From: Lacrimispora indolis DSM 755
Lineage (GTDB): Bacteria > Bacillota > Clostridia > Lachnospirales > Lachnospiraceae
Length of the DNA: 64,000 bases
Assembly: GCF_000526995.1 (NCBI RefSeq)
Contig: NZ_AZUI01000001.1
Coordinates: 930,001-994,000 of the forward strand
Direction of reading: 5' to 3'
Under the pieces are notes generated by a model, which saw nothing but the letters and a program-made list of their open reading frames with translations, ran no database searches and was not told the origin of the DNA. A program made the position numbers and the translations under genes. Of this stretch, positions 28,802-36,872 are shown one piece after another (position 1 is the first letter of the stretch; each line of letters opens with the position of its first letter).

Positions 28802-28852
28802 CAAAAAATCAGCACATGAGAACCTCTCATTCCGGTTCCCGTGTACTGATTT
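28802..28852 (-). terminator. Terminator of the hydrogenase-like gene
   Basis: Minus strand AATCAG-ACACGGGAACC pairs imperfectly with GGTTCTCATGTGCTGATT, followed by TTTTTTGATTTT. It begins about 35 bases after the stop at 28890. Confidence 0.65.
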
Positions 28853-28889
28853 CACTTAAATGGTATAAAGCTTATGAACGCAATCTGCC

Positions 28890-30134
28890 TTACGTAATAT
28901 TTCTGCTGAACAGATCCGTTTCCTCCAACAGGCTTTCAATGCTGTCCAAATTCAGGCGGTGCAGCAGCTCGATTACATATGGATTTTCCGCCGGATGATT
29001 ATAGGTAGCCATTTCTCCATAATCATTGACCAGCTCTGTCCCTTGCTCAACTCCTAAAATGGATCTTGGCCCGCCCACGCAGCCGCCCACACAGCCCATG
29101 CCTTCGTAAAAGTTTGCCTCGATCTTCCCGTCCATAATATCCTGGATCATTTTCCTGCACGCAGGCACTCCATCGGCCTGTTTGGTGCGGATTTCAGTTT
29201 TTTTGTTAGGGTTAATGGCTCTTACCGTATTCTCCACCGCTTCACTGACTCCGCCCTTTCTGGCATAAATCCTTCCGGCCTTTGAGGAGTGATCCTTTTC
29301 ACTCTCTTCCATGACTGCCGGATCAATTCCCAGGGCGTCAAATATATTCTTTACCTCCTGAAAGGTGAGTACAAAATCAACCGCACCGGCCAGATCCTTT
29401 TCCCGTGCTTCCGCCTTTTTAGCAAGGCATGGCCCGATGAACACGGTCAAGGCATCCGGATGCAGCGCCTTTACCACTCTGGCACAGGCAACCATGGGAG
29501 AAACAGAACCAGGGACATGAGGAATCAGCTGGTGATAGACCTTACGAATCATGCCGATCCACATGGGACAGCAGCAGCTTGTCAGCTGATAATCGTCTAC
29601 ATCGTTAATATTTTTATCAAACTCAAGGGCTTCTTTTAATGTAAGGATGTCTGCAAACAGGGCGACCTCCAGCATGCCGTCAAACCCCACGGCTTTTAAA
29701 GCCGTCCTCAGCTTTCCGGGAGTGACATCCTTTGAAAACTGTCCTAAAAATGCGGGAGCTATCATTGCATATACCAGCCCCTTGGAGCTTTTGATTGCCT
29801 TTAAAGCCGGAATAATATCCGTGCTGGCCGTCAGCTTTTCCGGCGCGCAGCCTTCAATGCACTTTTCGCAGCCCAGGCATAACTCCGGATCAACGGTGAT
29901 CCCATCCTTTTCGATCCCCAGGGCTCCGAAAGGACATCGCTTTAAACATTCCTCCCGGTCCTCTTTAGAACAGGTACAGGTTCCGGTGCGGATTACCACC
30001 GGATGCTTTTGGGGATTTAAAAGACAGTCCAGATGATGAGGATCATATGAGATTTCCAGGTCCTTCTCGGGATCCGAATTATTATCTAATACGGATTTCA
30101 CCATACTTTCATACAACTGCTTAAATGTCTGCAT
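28890..30134 (-). CDS. [FeFe]-hydrogenase-like iron-sulfur protein
   Basis: 414 residues from MQTFKQLYES (ATG 30134, GGAGG 6 bases upstream). N-terminal ferredoxin-like cysteines (CTCSKEDREECLKRCP and CLGCEKCIEGCAP) should bind two 4Fe-4S clusters. The H-cluster fold follows: L1 TSCCCPMWIG, L2 GPCLAKKAE and L3 YEGMGCVGGCVGGP. All four H-cluster Cys positions appear to have a Cys. L1 has an extra Cys and L2 has Gly before Pro instead of Met. It fits the stand-alone, possibly sensory or non-classical, group C/D-like proteins rather than a bidirectional catalytic hydrogenase. Confidence 0.8.
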   Translation of the reverse strand: MQTFKQLYESMVKSVLDNNSDPEKDLEISYDPHHLDCLLNPQKHPVVIRTGTCTCSKEDREECLKRCPFGALGIEKDGITVDPELCLGCEKCIEGCAPEKLTASTDIIPALKAIKSSKGLVYAMIAPAFLGQFSKDVTPGKLRTALKAVGFDGMLEVALFADILTLKEALEFDKNINDVDDYQLTSCCCPMWIGMIRKVYHQLIPHVPGSVSPMVACARVVKALHPDALTVFIGPCLAKKAEAREKDLAGAVDFVLTFQEVKNIFDALGIDPAVMEESEKDHSSKAGRIYARKGGVSEAVENTVRAINPNKKTEIRTKQADGVPACRKMIQDIMDGKIEANFYEGMGCVGGCVGGPRSILGVEQGTELVNDYGEMATYNHPAENPYVIELLHRLNLDSIESLLEETDLFSRNIT

Positions 30135-30317
30135 AAGATACCTCCCGCATGTATGTTTTATTTTTCTTTGTGGTGCTGCGATACTCATGGAATCAGACGA
30201 TTCTATTACAGCTATTATAATACTTTTTCTCCATCCTTACCACACCATTCATGGAATAAATGATAATTTTTACCCAATAATGGTTGGGGCAATAGATGAT
30301 CATTCCTTACTCATCTT

Positions 30318-30446
30318 CTATTTTCCCTTGAATTCCTTTTCTATATACAGATGTTCTGTTTTATCCGTACACAGCTCCTCTTCAAAATCAAGCTCTATGA
30401 TATATGGCAGGAAACCAATCCTTTTACAATGGTTCTGCTTTTTCAT
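30318..30446 (-). CDS. Possible 42-residue small protein after aspS
   Basis: An ATG at 30446, five bases after the aspS stop, opens a 42-codon frame to TAG at 30318-30320. The product begins MKKQNHCKRIGFLPYIIEL and is rich in Glu and Lys. No good ribosome site is seen, so it would need coupling to aspS. The remaining interval down to 30134 holds only A+T-rich leader sequence of the hydrogenase-like gene. Unrecognised; may be chance. Confidence 0.25.
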   Translation of the reverse strand: MKKQNHCKRIGFLPYIIELDFEEELCTDKTEHLYIEKEFKGK

Positions 30447-30450
30447 GATA

Positions 30451-31776
30451 TTATGGCGTCAGCCTGTTGATATCTCTGGGGAACAGGGTGGAAAACCTTA
30501 CGTTTTCCTGTTCCAGCAGTCTGCTTGTAAAACGCTCCAGGCCCAATCCCAGCCCTCCATGAGGCGGCATCCCATATTTGTGCATCATGAGATAAGTTCC
30601 AAACAGCTCCACATTCATTCCTCTGGATTTCATTTTCTCGGTCTGTTCTTTATATTTATGGATCCTTTGGCCGCCTGTGGTTATTTCCAGCCCCCGGAAC
30701 AAAAGGTCAAAGCTTAACGTTTCCTCTTTGTTCTCCTGGCTGTCCATGGCATAAAAAGGCCTCTTTTGGCTTGGGTAATGGGTCACAAACACAAACTCAC
30801 TTCCTGTTTTCCGTTTTATCAGCTCATAAAGCAGTTTTTCCTCTTCCGGTTCAAAATCATCAAAATCCTTTACGGGTCTGTTATATTCCTTTGAAATCAG
30901 TTCTTTTGCTTCTTTGAATTTAATTGCCAGGATCTCTTTAATTACCGGAATAACCGCCTTTAACAGCCTTATTTCATTGACATATTCTTTATTCAAATAT
31001 TCCATTACAAACTTGAGCATCATGGTTTCCATCTGCATAATATCTTCAAAGCTGCGTATAAATCCCATTTCAAAATCCACGCTGATATATTCATTTAAAT
31101 GCCTGGAAGTATCATGCTTTTCCGCCCGGAATACCGGAGCAATCTCAAACACCCTTTCATAAACGCCTGCCATCATCTGCTTATAGAACTGAGGGCTTTG
31201 TGCTAAATAAGCTTCCCTGCCAAAATAATCAAGACAAAAGATATTTGCACCCCCTTCAGCTCCTGCGTAAACGATCTTGGGAGTATGGATCTCCGTAAAC
31301 CTTTCCTGTTTTAAAAACTCACGTATTCCATAGGTGATTCCTTCCTGCAATTTAAAAACAGCCCGTTCTTTTTCGTTTCTCAGGGTGATTGGCCTGAAAT
31401 TAAGCAAAGTTTCCATGGAGGCATCGACATATTTATTATTGATTACAACAGGGCCTGGTTCTTCCGGCCCTGATAAAACCTCCGCCTCTAGCATCTGCAG
31501 GTCATAACCTGTCTTTGATCTCTCTTCCGCCTTGACATGGGCAGTTATGATTACACTGCTTTCTTCTTTTAATTCTCCAAGTGGAAATTTTGATATTTCC
31601 TCTGAGTAAAGGCACTGGACTACGTTTCTTTTTGTTCTTAATAACACAAAAGCGAAATCGCTCATTTTTCTGATTTTATATATGCTGCCGTGTATACGGA
31701 CATTTTCACCGATATGGCTTACTAACTCCTCTGCTTCAACAGTTACCTTTTCTATGGCTCCAACAATACTTTTCAT
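30451..31776 (-). CDS. aspS: Archaeal-type aspartyl-tRNA(Asp/Asn) synthetase
   Basis: 441 residues, class II. An OB-fold anticodon domain is followed directly by the catalytic core without the large bacterial insertion. Motif 2 is FRAEKHDTSRHLNEY and motif 3 HGGLGLGLERF. This short archaeal type is usually non-discriminating, charging both tRNA(Asp) and tRNA(Asn) with Asp for later amidation by GatCAB. AGGAGG lies 8 bases before the ATG. Its long leader carries a short peptide and competing hairpins (see 31892-32116). Confidence 0.9.
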   Translation of the reverse strand: MKSIVGAIEKVTVEAEELVSHIGENVRIHGSIYKIRKMSDFAFVLLRTKRNVVQCLYSEEISKFPLGELKEESSVIITAHVKAEERSKTGYDLQMLEAEVLSGPEEPGPVVINNKYVDASMETLLNFRPITLRNEKERAVFKLQEGITYGIREFLKQERFTEIHTPKIVYAGAEGGANIFCLDYFGREAYLAQSPQFYKQMMAGVYERVFEIAPVFRAEKHDTSRHLNEYISVDFEMGFIRSFEDIMQMETMMLKFVMEYLNKEYVNEIRLLKAVIPVIKEILAIKFKEAKELISKEYNRPVKDFDDFEPEEEKLLYELIKRKTGSEFVFVTHYPSQKRPFYAMDSQENKEETLSFDLLFRGLEITTGGQRIHKYKEQTEKMKSRGMNVELFGTYLMMHKYGMPPHGGLGLGLERFTSRLLEQENVRFSTLFPRDINRLTP

Positions 31777-31836
31777 TATCTATTCCTCCTGGATTATAAT
31801 TATTTTGATTTTCCTTGCGATTCAATATATCCATGA

Positions 31837-31890
31837 GGACATTATCATTATGTCCCATACGATCACAACCTTTCTTTTTCCTCGTATGGG
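31837..31890 (-). promoter_or_regulatory. Two hairpins between attenuator and aspS
   Basis: Minus strand CCCATACGA...TCGTATGGG (31854-31890, 9-bp stem) begins one base after the attenuator T-run and is followed by GGACAT-AATGATA-ATGTCC (31837-31855). They may stabilise the mRNA made when the attenuator is read through. Confidence 0.45.
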
Positions 31891-31891
31891 T

Positions 31892-31935
31892 AAAAAAATA
31901 GAACCACACGAGTAAATTTAATCTACCAATGTGGT
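31892..31935 (-). terminator. Attenuator terminator in the aspS leader
   Basis: Minus strand ACCACA (31930-31935) pairs with TGTGGT (31903-31908); GTAGATT/AAATTTAC extends the stem inside; T-rich run with seven T at 31892-31898. The 5' arm can instead pair with GTGTGG at 31951-31956, so terminator and antiterminator exclude one another. It lies 116 bases before aspS, which it would shut off. Confidence 0.7.
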
Positions 31936-31950
31936 CCGTAAAATATCCAT

Positions 31951-32008
31951 CCACACAGGCACAACGCGTTAAGCGCTCGCACCTATGATTCATCACAGAT
32001 ACAAGCGC
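31951..32008 (-). promoter_or_regulatory. Competing helices of the aspS attenuator
   Basis: P1: GCGCTTG (32002-32008), starting at the last base of the leader-peptide stop codon, pairs with CGAGCGC (31973-31979); inner stem CTGTGA/TCATAG. Alternative: CATAGGTGC (31979-31987) pairs over nine positions, with three G-U pairs, with GTGCCTGTG (31954-31962). The latter blocks the antiterminator strand 31951-31956. P1 and the alternative helix share bases and are mutually exclusive. Folded by hand. Confidence 0.55.
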
Positions 32009-32058
32009 TACCGATCGTCGTCCCTATTCAGCTTTTTTAGTTGTTGAAATTGATTCAT
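32008..32058 (-). CDS. Leader peptide of the aspS attenuator (Asp-rich)
   Basis: A 16-codon frame, MNQFQQLKKLNRDDDR, from ATG 32058 to TAG 32008-32010, with GGAGG 8 bases before the start. Three successive Asp codons (GAC GAC GAT, 32014-32022) lie just before the end and two Asn codons precede them. These are the amino acids attached to the tRNAs served by the downstream non-discriminating AspRS. A ribosome waiting at the first Asp codon would cover RNA to about the stop codon, leaving P1 free to form. Confidence 0.7.
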   Translation of the reverse strand: MNQFQQLKKLNRDDDR

Positions 32059-32087
32059 TATGGCTGCCTCCACCTGTAATTTGATTC

Positions 32088-32116
32088 AGGTTATCACAAA
32101 GAACTTATTTTGTCAA
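32088..32116 (-). promoter_or_regulatory. Promoter of the aspS leader
   Basis: Minus strand TTGACA (32111-32116), 17-base spacer, TAACCT (32088-32093) with an extended TGn element. The predicted start is about 20 bases before the leader-peptide ATG. Confidence 0.55.
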
Positions 32117-32159
32117 ATATATTTGCTTTATTATTAAGCTTAAGAGGACCAGTTCAGTC

Positions 32160-32480
32160 CAAAAGGAAATGCCTGAAATTAAGGAATTGGAATTATGTAA
32201 CAATATGATCAATCTAAATTCATAAAGGAACGGAGAACAGCTGTCCAAAGCCTACGCCGCCATCAGCATAAGCACGAGCATGATAAAATAAGCTATGAAA
32301 AAAAGGCCGCAGAAGAAGCCTGACAAATACGCATAAGCGTGTACAGGATTTTGCGGCAGAAACAGAGGGAACAGCCGCCGCCCAGGACACAAAATACTAA
32401 GCAGTAAAAGGCAAGGCGGCGGAATAGTTTTTATCTACGCCACCGACTTATTTTGCTGCAAATGCAACCATAATAATGCT
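32160..32480 (+). other. Non-coding stretch with possible remnant of a mobile-element gene
   Basis: No intact gene. One frame on the plus strand (about 32235-32310) reads QSLRRHQHKHEHDKISYEKK followed by AAEEA and a stop. It recalls the His/Lys-rich linker of CD1108-type proteins in integrative conjugative elements. Several stops follow. G+C content and codon use differ from the flanks. The recognition is weak. Confidence 0.25.
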
Positions 32481-32490
32481 TCTGCTCTTG

Positions 32491-33294
32491 TTATGATGCC
32501 GCAGAAATCTCAAATTTTGCAATTCTATTGTTTGCGTTGGTCAGTATGGGAGAAATCAAAGTGATAAAAAAAGGCGAAAACCGCTTCATCACAGGAGTAT
32601 AGTTCCATTCTCCTTTTAATTTCCCATACGGGCACAAGACTTCAAGCTCTTTAGCTTCCTTTACGCCCCACCTAAACACAGCGCTGGTTTTATTGATCGT
32701 GTCGTGCTGCTTCTGGTTTTTGAGCGTAAAGGAAGACAGCAATTCAATGAGAAGCGTACAGTCCGGAAATGCATCGCGGATCATACCCATCAGGGCTTTG
32801 ATTTCATCCACTGAAAAGTACATGATCAGACCTTCCATGATGATGAGCACTTCGCCATCCCGGGCAATTTCATTAATCCAACCGCTTTCCAGCGCGGAAC
32901 AAGAGATCATTGTTTCCCGTTGCTCAACGGGTAATAGCTGTGCCCTTAAATCGGCAATTGGCTGAAAGTCAACATTGTACCATCGTATGCTCCCATTATC
33001 CACCCGATGGAACCGGGTATCCAGTCCGCAGCCTAAATTAATACAGGTGCAATGAGGATGCTCCTTGATAAAAGCTTTTACCTCCCGGTCCAAAATAATT
33101 GTTCTGGCGGCGCATCCCCATAAGCTCATTTTACCTTTATCGAATTTCGAAAAGTCATAGTCAAGTTTTTCCGTCATTTCAATCGCGTACCGATCAAAAA
33201 ATGCCGGATTTTCTTTTTTGCTCTCTATTGCCCTGGCATACATGGGAATGAGCATGGTTTCTGATACGCCTGATAATTGAACACTAAGTTTCAT
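32491..33294 (-). CDS. LCMT/PPM-family SAM-dependent methyltransferase
   Basis: 267 residues. The SAM motif NLGCGLDTRFHR, followed by WYNVDFQP and IMEGLIMYFS, marks the leucine-carboxyl-methyltransferase-like family that includes TcmP-type O-methyltransferases of secondary metabolism. ATG 33294 lies 8 bases after GGAG. A GTTAG/CTAAC operator shared with the metal-uptake operon at 39.6-49.7 kb is directly upstream, so expression is probably linked to metal status. Substrate unknown. Confidence 0.8.
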   Translation of the reverse strand: MKLSVQLSGVSETMLIPMYARAIESKKENPAFFDRYAIEMTEKLDYDFSKFDKGKMSLWGCAARTIILDREVKAFIKEHPHCTCINLGCGLDTRFHRVDNGSIRWYNVDFQPIADLRAQLLPVEQRETMISCSALESGWINEIARDGEVLIIMEGLIMYFSVDEIKALMGMIRDAFPDCTLLIELLSSFTLKNQKQHDTINKTSAVFRWGVKEAKELEVLCPYGKLKGEWNYTPVMKRFSPFFITLISPILTNANNRIAKFEISAAS

Positions 33295-33335
33295 TGGATA
33301 CTCTCCACCTTTCATATGAGACACAAAATCAGTAG

Positions 33336-33351
33336 GTTAGTTTTAACTAAC
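33336..33351 (-). promoter_or_regulatory. Inverted-repeat operator, site 1
   Basis: GTTAGTTTTAACTAAC: 7-base arms around TT, a perfect palindrome apart from the centre. On the minus strand it is preceded by TTGAGT, which could be the -35 of the methyltransferase gene. Same core as sites at 48754 and 49826. Resembles DtxR-family operators (TTAG...CTAA). Confidence 0.6.
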
Positions 33352-33476
33352 TCAAATATATCACATATGCATGCTCAAAACAATAAAAATATCTCCGTCC
33401 ATTGACAGTCCGGACTTTTCCTTGCCATTTCGCTGCAATTCCCCTTTTGAAAAACAGACCGGAAACCGGTCCTGCA

Positions 33477-34097
33477 TTAAATAAAATATTCAATGGTATC
33501 TGCCGGTTTCTTCTGTGTCACTTTGTTAAAAATAATGACCGCCTCTCTTGTATCCTTAGGACCAAGTGCATAAGTGCCCTTTCCTGTGTCGTTAAACATT
33601 TCCCACGGCACACAACGGTTTCTTTCGTAAGGCATATCTGTGATCAGCTCCAACCCCTTTTGCTTAAAGGGCTTTTTCCTGAAATAAGGATCGAATAAAT
33701 ATACGCACTGGCTGTCAGCCCCTGTCAGCAATACATAGTGCCAGCAGCCGTACATCACCCGCGCTACCACTACTCCCCCCTGCTGCAGACCATACATGAC
33801 CTTGCTGTTTTCCCCCATATACACTTCATCCCCAGTCAGATAATCGCTTTGAACAGGGAACTTTTTCATTTTGCCGAATTGGTTGATCCAGTTGCTGAAA
33901 AACATCATTGCCATACGGGAGGTTCCATTTTTCCCAAATTCTCCTTTGGCATTGTAGGAATCAAGGCAAAAAAGCATAATATGTTTGATAATATCCGGCG
34001 GAATCTGATCCCGGGTAAAGAGGTAACTCATTGCATTCAGTAATGTGGTTGGACCGCAATCGTATTCCGTGACCTGATAATTTAAAGGATTTTTCAT
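33477..34097 (-). CDS. C39-like cysteine peptidase-fold protein
   Basis: 206 residues, no signal peptide or membrane segment. Gln8 and Cys14 (YQVTEYDCGPTT), His120 (CWHYVLLTG) and Asp136 (YLFDPYF) fit the papain-like C39 arrangement. Unlike bacteriocin exporters it has no transporter domains and no precursor peptide is visible beside it. Stand-alone forms could be peptidases or acyltransferases. A TTGACA-N17-TACAAA promoter lies upstream near 34200-34225. Confidence 0.65.
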   Translation of the reverse strand: MKNPLNYQVTEYDCGPTTLLNAMSYLFTRDQIPPDIIKHIMLFCLDSYNAKGEFGKNGTSRMAMMFFSNWINQFGKMKKFPVQSDYLTGDEVYMGENSKVMYGLQQGGVVVARVMYGCWHYVLLTGADSQCVYLFDPYFRKKPFKQKGLELITDMPYERNRCVPWEMFNDTGKGTYALGPKDTREAVIIFNKVTQKKPADTIEYFI

Positions 34098-34471
34098 ATT
34101 GGGTTCACTTCCTTGTTCTTAAGTGTATTAGGGGATTATCTTTAAGAAAATACTTTATATCGTTGGAATCACATTTCTTTCTTATAAGCATTATTTGTAT
34201 CATTTTAGCACACTGTTGTCAATATATTTACATCCATATTATTCTCTGGGATCCTATTGTTTGCATTTTAAGCCCATCATGTCACATAAGGAACTTTATG
34301 ATTTTAAAATTCTTATGACGGCAGATATCCGCAATCCGCTTCGCTACTTGCTTCGGTTAAACTTTAACAGCTTTATATACGATGGAACATGTCTGATGCG
34401 GGGATGGAGGTTTCTTGAATGTTGGTTTTTTTGTATTGTGAATCTTCCATGATTCCCCCTTCTATAACAAG

Positions 34472-34497
34472 AATGGGAAAGGGCGGCCTTTCCCATT
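34472..34497. terminator. Hairpin downstream of the VanZ-like gene
   Basis: AATGGGAAAGG (34472-34482) pairs with CCTTTCCCATT (34487-34497), an 11-bp stem with GCGG loop. No clear T-run on either strand, so termination is uncertain. Nothing else recognised in the interval 34098-34558. Confidence 0.4.
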
Positions 34498-34558
34498 GGG
34501 TTCATTTATGTGGAACTACACACAGATCGCCGAACAATCTGTTGATAACAGCCTGATT

Positions 34559-35092
34559 TCAGAAATACCTGCGGATACAAACCATAAAGTATACAAACAT
34601 AACCGGCATACCAATAACGAGTGAAATTAAGGTTATAGCTGTCTTTGTTTTGCTTTCCTCACGAAATAATTTCCGCAGCACCTTATACCCAATGATGCCA
34701 ATGACACCCCCACAGACATTTAATATAACATCATCTATGTCCGCAGCACCTAATCCAAAAATATACTGAATGATCTCTATGGAAACAGATGTGCCAATTA
34801 TTATCCATAGACTTTTGCCAAAAACTTTATTTTTCAGCAATACCTGTAAATACAGTCCATACGGAATGATTACCGCTATATTTCCAAGGATATTATATCT
34901 AACCATGGATTTTGAGACATAAATATTCCCGCTTGCGTAATCCCAGATTGTCTTGAATGGGATCAAATTATAACTACGCGATATACCATTGCTGCTAGAA
35001 ATAATATTAATCCTGAAAAACAAATCAAACATTAAGAAAACATAGAAAATAGCCATTACATAAAAAGCGATGTTAAATATCTTTTTTATCAT
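34559..35092 (-). CDS. VanZ-like membrane protein
   Basis: 177 residues with four to five membrane segments. Conserved VanZ elements are NLIPFKTIWDY, NILGNIAVIIPYGLYLQ and EIIQYIFGLGAADIDDVILN. VanZ proteins give low-level lipoglycopeptide tolerance or act in cell-envelope functions; the role here is unknown. GAGG precedes the ATG. Confidence 0.82.
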   Translation of the reverse strand: MIKKIFNIAFYVMAIFYVFLMFDLFFRINIISSSNGISRSYNLIPFKTIWDYASGNIYVSKSMVRYNILGNIAVIIPYGLYLQVLLKNKVFGKSLWIIIGTSVSIEIIQYIFGLGAADIDDVILNVCGGVIGIIGYKVLRKLFREESKTKTAITLISLVIGMPVMFVYFMVCIRRYF

Positions 35093-35506
35093 GTATTACC
35101 TCACATATTCAGGTTAACCAGCCTGTACTCCAAAGACGAACAAAAAATATATACCGTACGTCGCCATTTTTTCCCATTGCAGATTTCCATTAGATTAATA
35201 ACATTCATTTTATCACATAAATCCAGCCCTGTCATTTCCGTCTTCTCACCCCACATGCCTGACAGGGGTTTTTGCTTGCAGAAAAGCAGCCAGATATTAA
35301 TGTTCCCACTTTTTATGGTTCTATCATTTCATCATTATTCAAATGCAGTTCAAAAAAGTATGCTTTCAACAGATAATCGATAACGCATGATAGAACTTTA
35401 CCAGCTGCCCCAATATCAAAACATACTCCAGGATCATTAGCCTTATAACGTATTCCGCAAATGCACAGACTAGCAGCAGAAATTCGGGCAATAGGGTTTT
35501 ACAGCA

Positions 35507-35535
35507 TTGATTTGCAGGGTTGCCGGCGGTATAAT
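35507..35535 (+). promoter_or_regulatory. Promoter for the MazG-like gene
   Basis: TTGATT (35507-35512), 17-base spacer, TATAAT (35530-35535). About 60 bases before the ATG. The rest of 35093-35500 shows nothing recognisable. Confidence 0.6.
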
Positions 35536-35596
35536 AAAACCGTTACCAGCTCTGTATCTTGTTAAAATAAATTTAATAATACTCGGAGAACGAAAA

Positions 35597-35917
35597 ATGG
35601 ATAAAGGTAAAATTACGATCAAGTATTTACAGCAATACATAAAATCAAAAGATTATAATCCTGATTTAACAATGGAATACTATTTGAAATTATCTGAAGA
35701 AACCGGAGAATTGGCAAAGGCTATCCGGAAAAATTTACGTCCTGAAACGGAATTTCAAATCAAAGAAACAATTGAAGAAGAACTATGGGATGTTATTTAC
35801 TACGTCCTTGCTGTTGCAAATTGCTATGACATCGATTTGGAAAAAGTTATTCCTCAAAAAGAGTATATCAACAATCAAAAATATAATACGGGAATTGAAT
35901 TTGACCCAACAAAATAA
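35597..35917 (+). CDS. MazG-like nucleotide pyrophosphohydrolase
   Basis: 106 residues. The EExxE...D Mg-binding arrangement of the all-alpha NTP pyrophosphatases is visible: SEETGELAKAIRK and EELWDVIYYVLAVANCYDIDL. ATG 35597 chosen with GGAG 8 bases upstream. A single short domain; a housecleaning or phage-type dNTPase is likely. Confidence 0.8.
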   Translation: MDKGKITIKYLQQYIKSKDYNPDLTMEYYLKLSEETGELAKAIRKNLRPETEFQIKETIEEELWDVIYYVLAVANCYDIDLEKVIPQKEYINNQKYNTGIEFDPTK

Positions 35918-36003
35918 GCCTTGATTTATGCGGTCCTTCCAATAAAAATGACATGGATAAAAGGGTTCTATCACTGCATTGGTATCTTGATCTTTAATTA
36001 TTA

Positions 36004-36033
36004 AAAACCCCTCAGGAAAAGTCCTGAGAGGTT
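36004..36033 (-). terminator. Terminator of the AlkZ-related gene
   Basis: Minus strand CCTCTCAGGA-CTTT-TCCTGAGGGG followed by TTTTT. About 40 bases after the stop at 36073. On the plus strand it also sits behind the MazG-like gene. Confidence 0.7.
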
Positions 36034-36072
36034 CCTAATAATTTCGAATTGTAATAAACAGTACTGAATGAA

Positions 36073-36780
36073 TTATCCCTTGATGAACTTCATAACCTTT
36101 TTAGGGTCTGCATCCTGGTTTAGTGTATAAATTTGTTTCGTTATTCTTTCAATGGCTTCGGCCTGATCCATATTGGATGCTTCTTTGAAAACTCCCTCTC
36201 CCCAATACCTTTCCGTGGTGCAGAATACTGTGGAGGACCAGCCGTATTCCTCACCCTTACTGGAAACCTTTTGCTGCCTGCCGCACATGGTCAGAAACAT
36301 TTTCATCTGGAGTTCAACCAAAGCCCGGTCAAATTGACTTTTCTCCTCTTTTCCAAAACCCGCAAGCTGCTTTATTGCATGAAGAGGCAGTATTTCATGT
36401 TCGGCAACAACGCTGTATATCCGTTTGGCATAATTGCTGATCAATCCTTCTTCATAGGCTTCTTCAAAAAGTATACCGTTACGCCGGGCTGCAAGAAAAT
36501 AAGGAATCCATTGTTTCGTAATGTATCCGCTTTTCTTGAAGAAGAGTTTTGCATAGGCAATGTCATCTCTCTCATCTAACACCCGCATGCGCCATTCCCA
36601 TGGATCGGTTTCAGAATCTCCTGTATGCCAACGCACCGGAGTATCATAGGGCGGCTGTTCATCCCAATTCCAGGTGATTAAAGAAAAAACATCCTCACTG
36701 TTTCCTCCTCCCATTGAAAATCCCGCTTCCAGCAATGCGGTTATAAAATCATGGTAATTTTTTATAGTCTTGTGATTCAT
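36073..36780 (-). CDS. AlkZ-related / uncharacterised protein
   Basis: 235 residues, soluble, rich in Trp. Features: FSLITWNWDEQPPYDTPVRWHTG, then DIAYAKLFFKKSGYITKQW and a C-terminal segment EYGWSSTVFCTTERYWG. The arrangement resembles proteins labelled AlkZ-related in Firmicutes, but the DNA-glycosylase residues cannot be confirmed by eye. ATG 36780 has AGGGG 8 bases upstream. Single gene with its own terminator. Confidence 0.5.
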   Translation of the reverse strand: MNHKTIKNYHDFITALLEAGFSMGGGNSEDVFSLITWNWDEQPPYDTPVRWHTGDSETDPWEWRMRVLDERDDIAYAKLFFKKSGYITKQWIPYFLAARRNGILFEEAYEEGLISNYAKRIYSVVAEHEILPLHAIKQLAGFGKEEKSQFDRALVELQMKMFLTMCGRQQKVSSKGEEYGWSSTVFCTTERYWGEGVFKEASNMDQAEAIERITKQIYTLNQDADPKKVMKFIKG

Positions 36781-36872
36781 CTCTGCCACCCCTTTTTTAC
36801 CATTTTATCATAAGCGACTGGACAACGGTATGTCTTATTTAAAAATTGATTCAGTTAATCATTGCCGGTTTT

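Noticed and set aside
30187..30717. 176-codon plus-strand frame
   Set aside because: Mostly antisense to aspS; no ribosome site or recognisable protein.
31736..31996. 86-codon frame across the aspS leader
   Set aside because: It runs through the terminator and hairpins, has no ribosome site and overlaps the aspS start; the 16-codon frame upstream is better supported.
31777..32100. T-box riboswitch upstream of aspS
   Set aside because: No T-box core (TGGNACCGCG-type) or stem I motifs; a leader peptide with Asp codons fits better.
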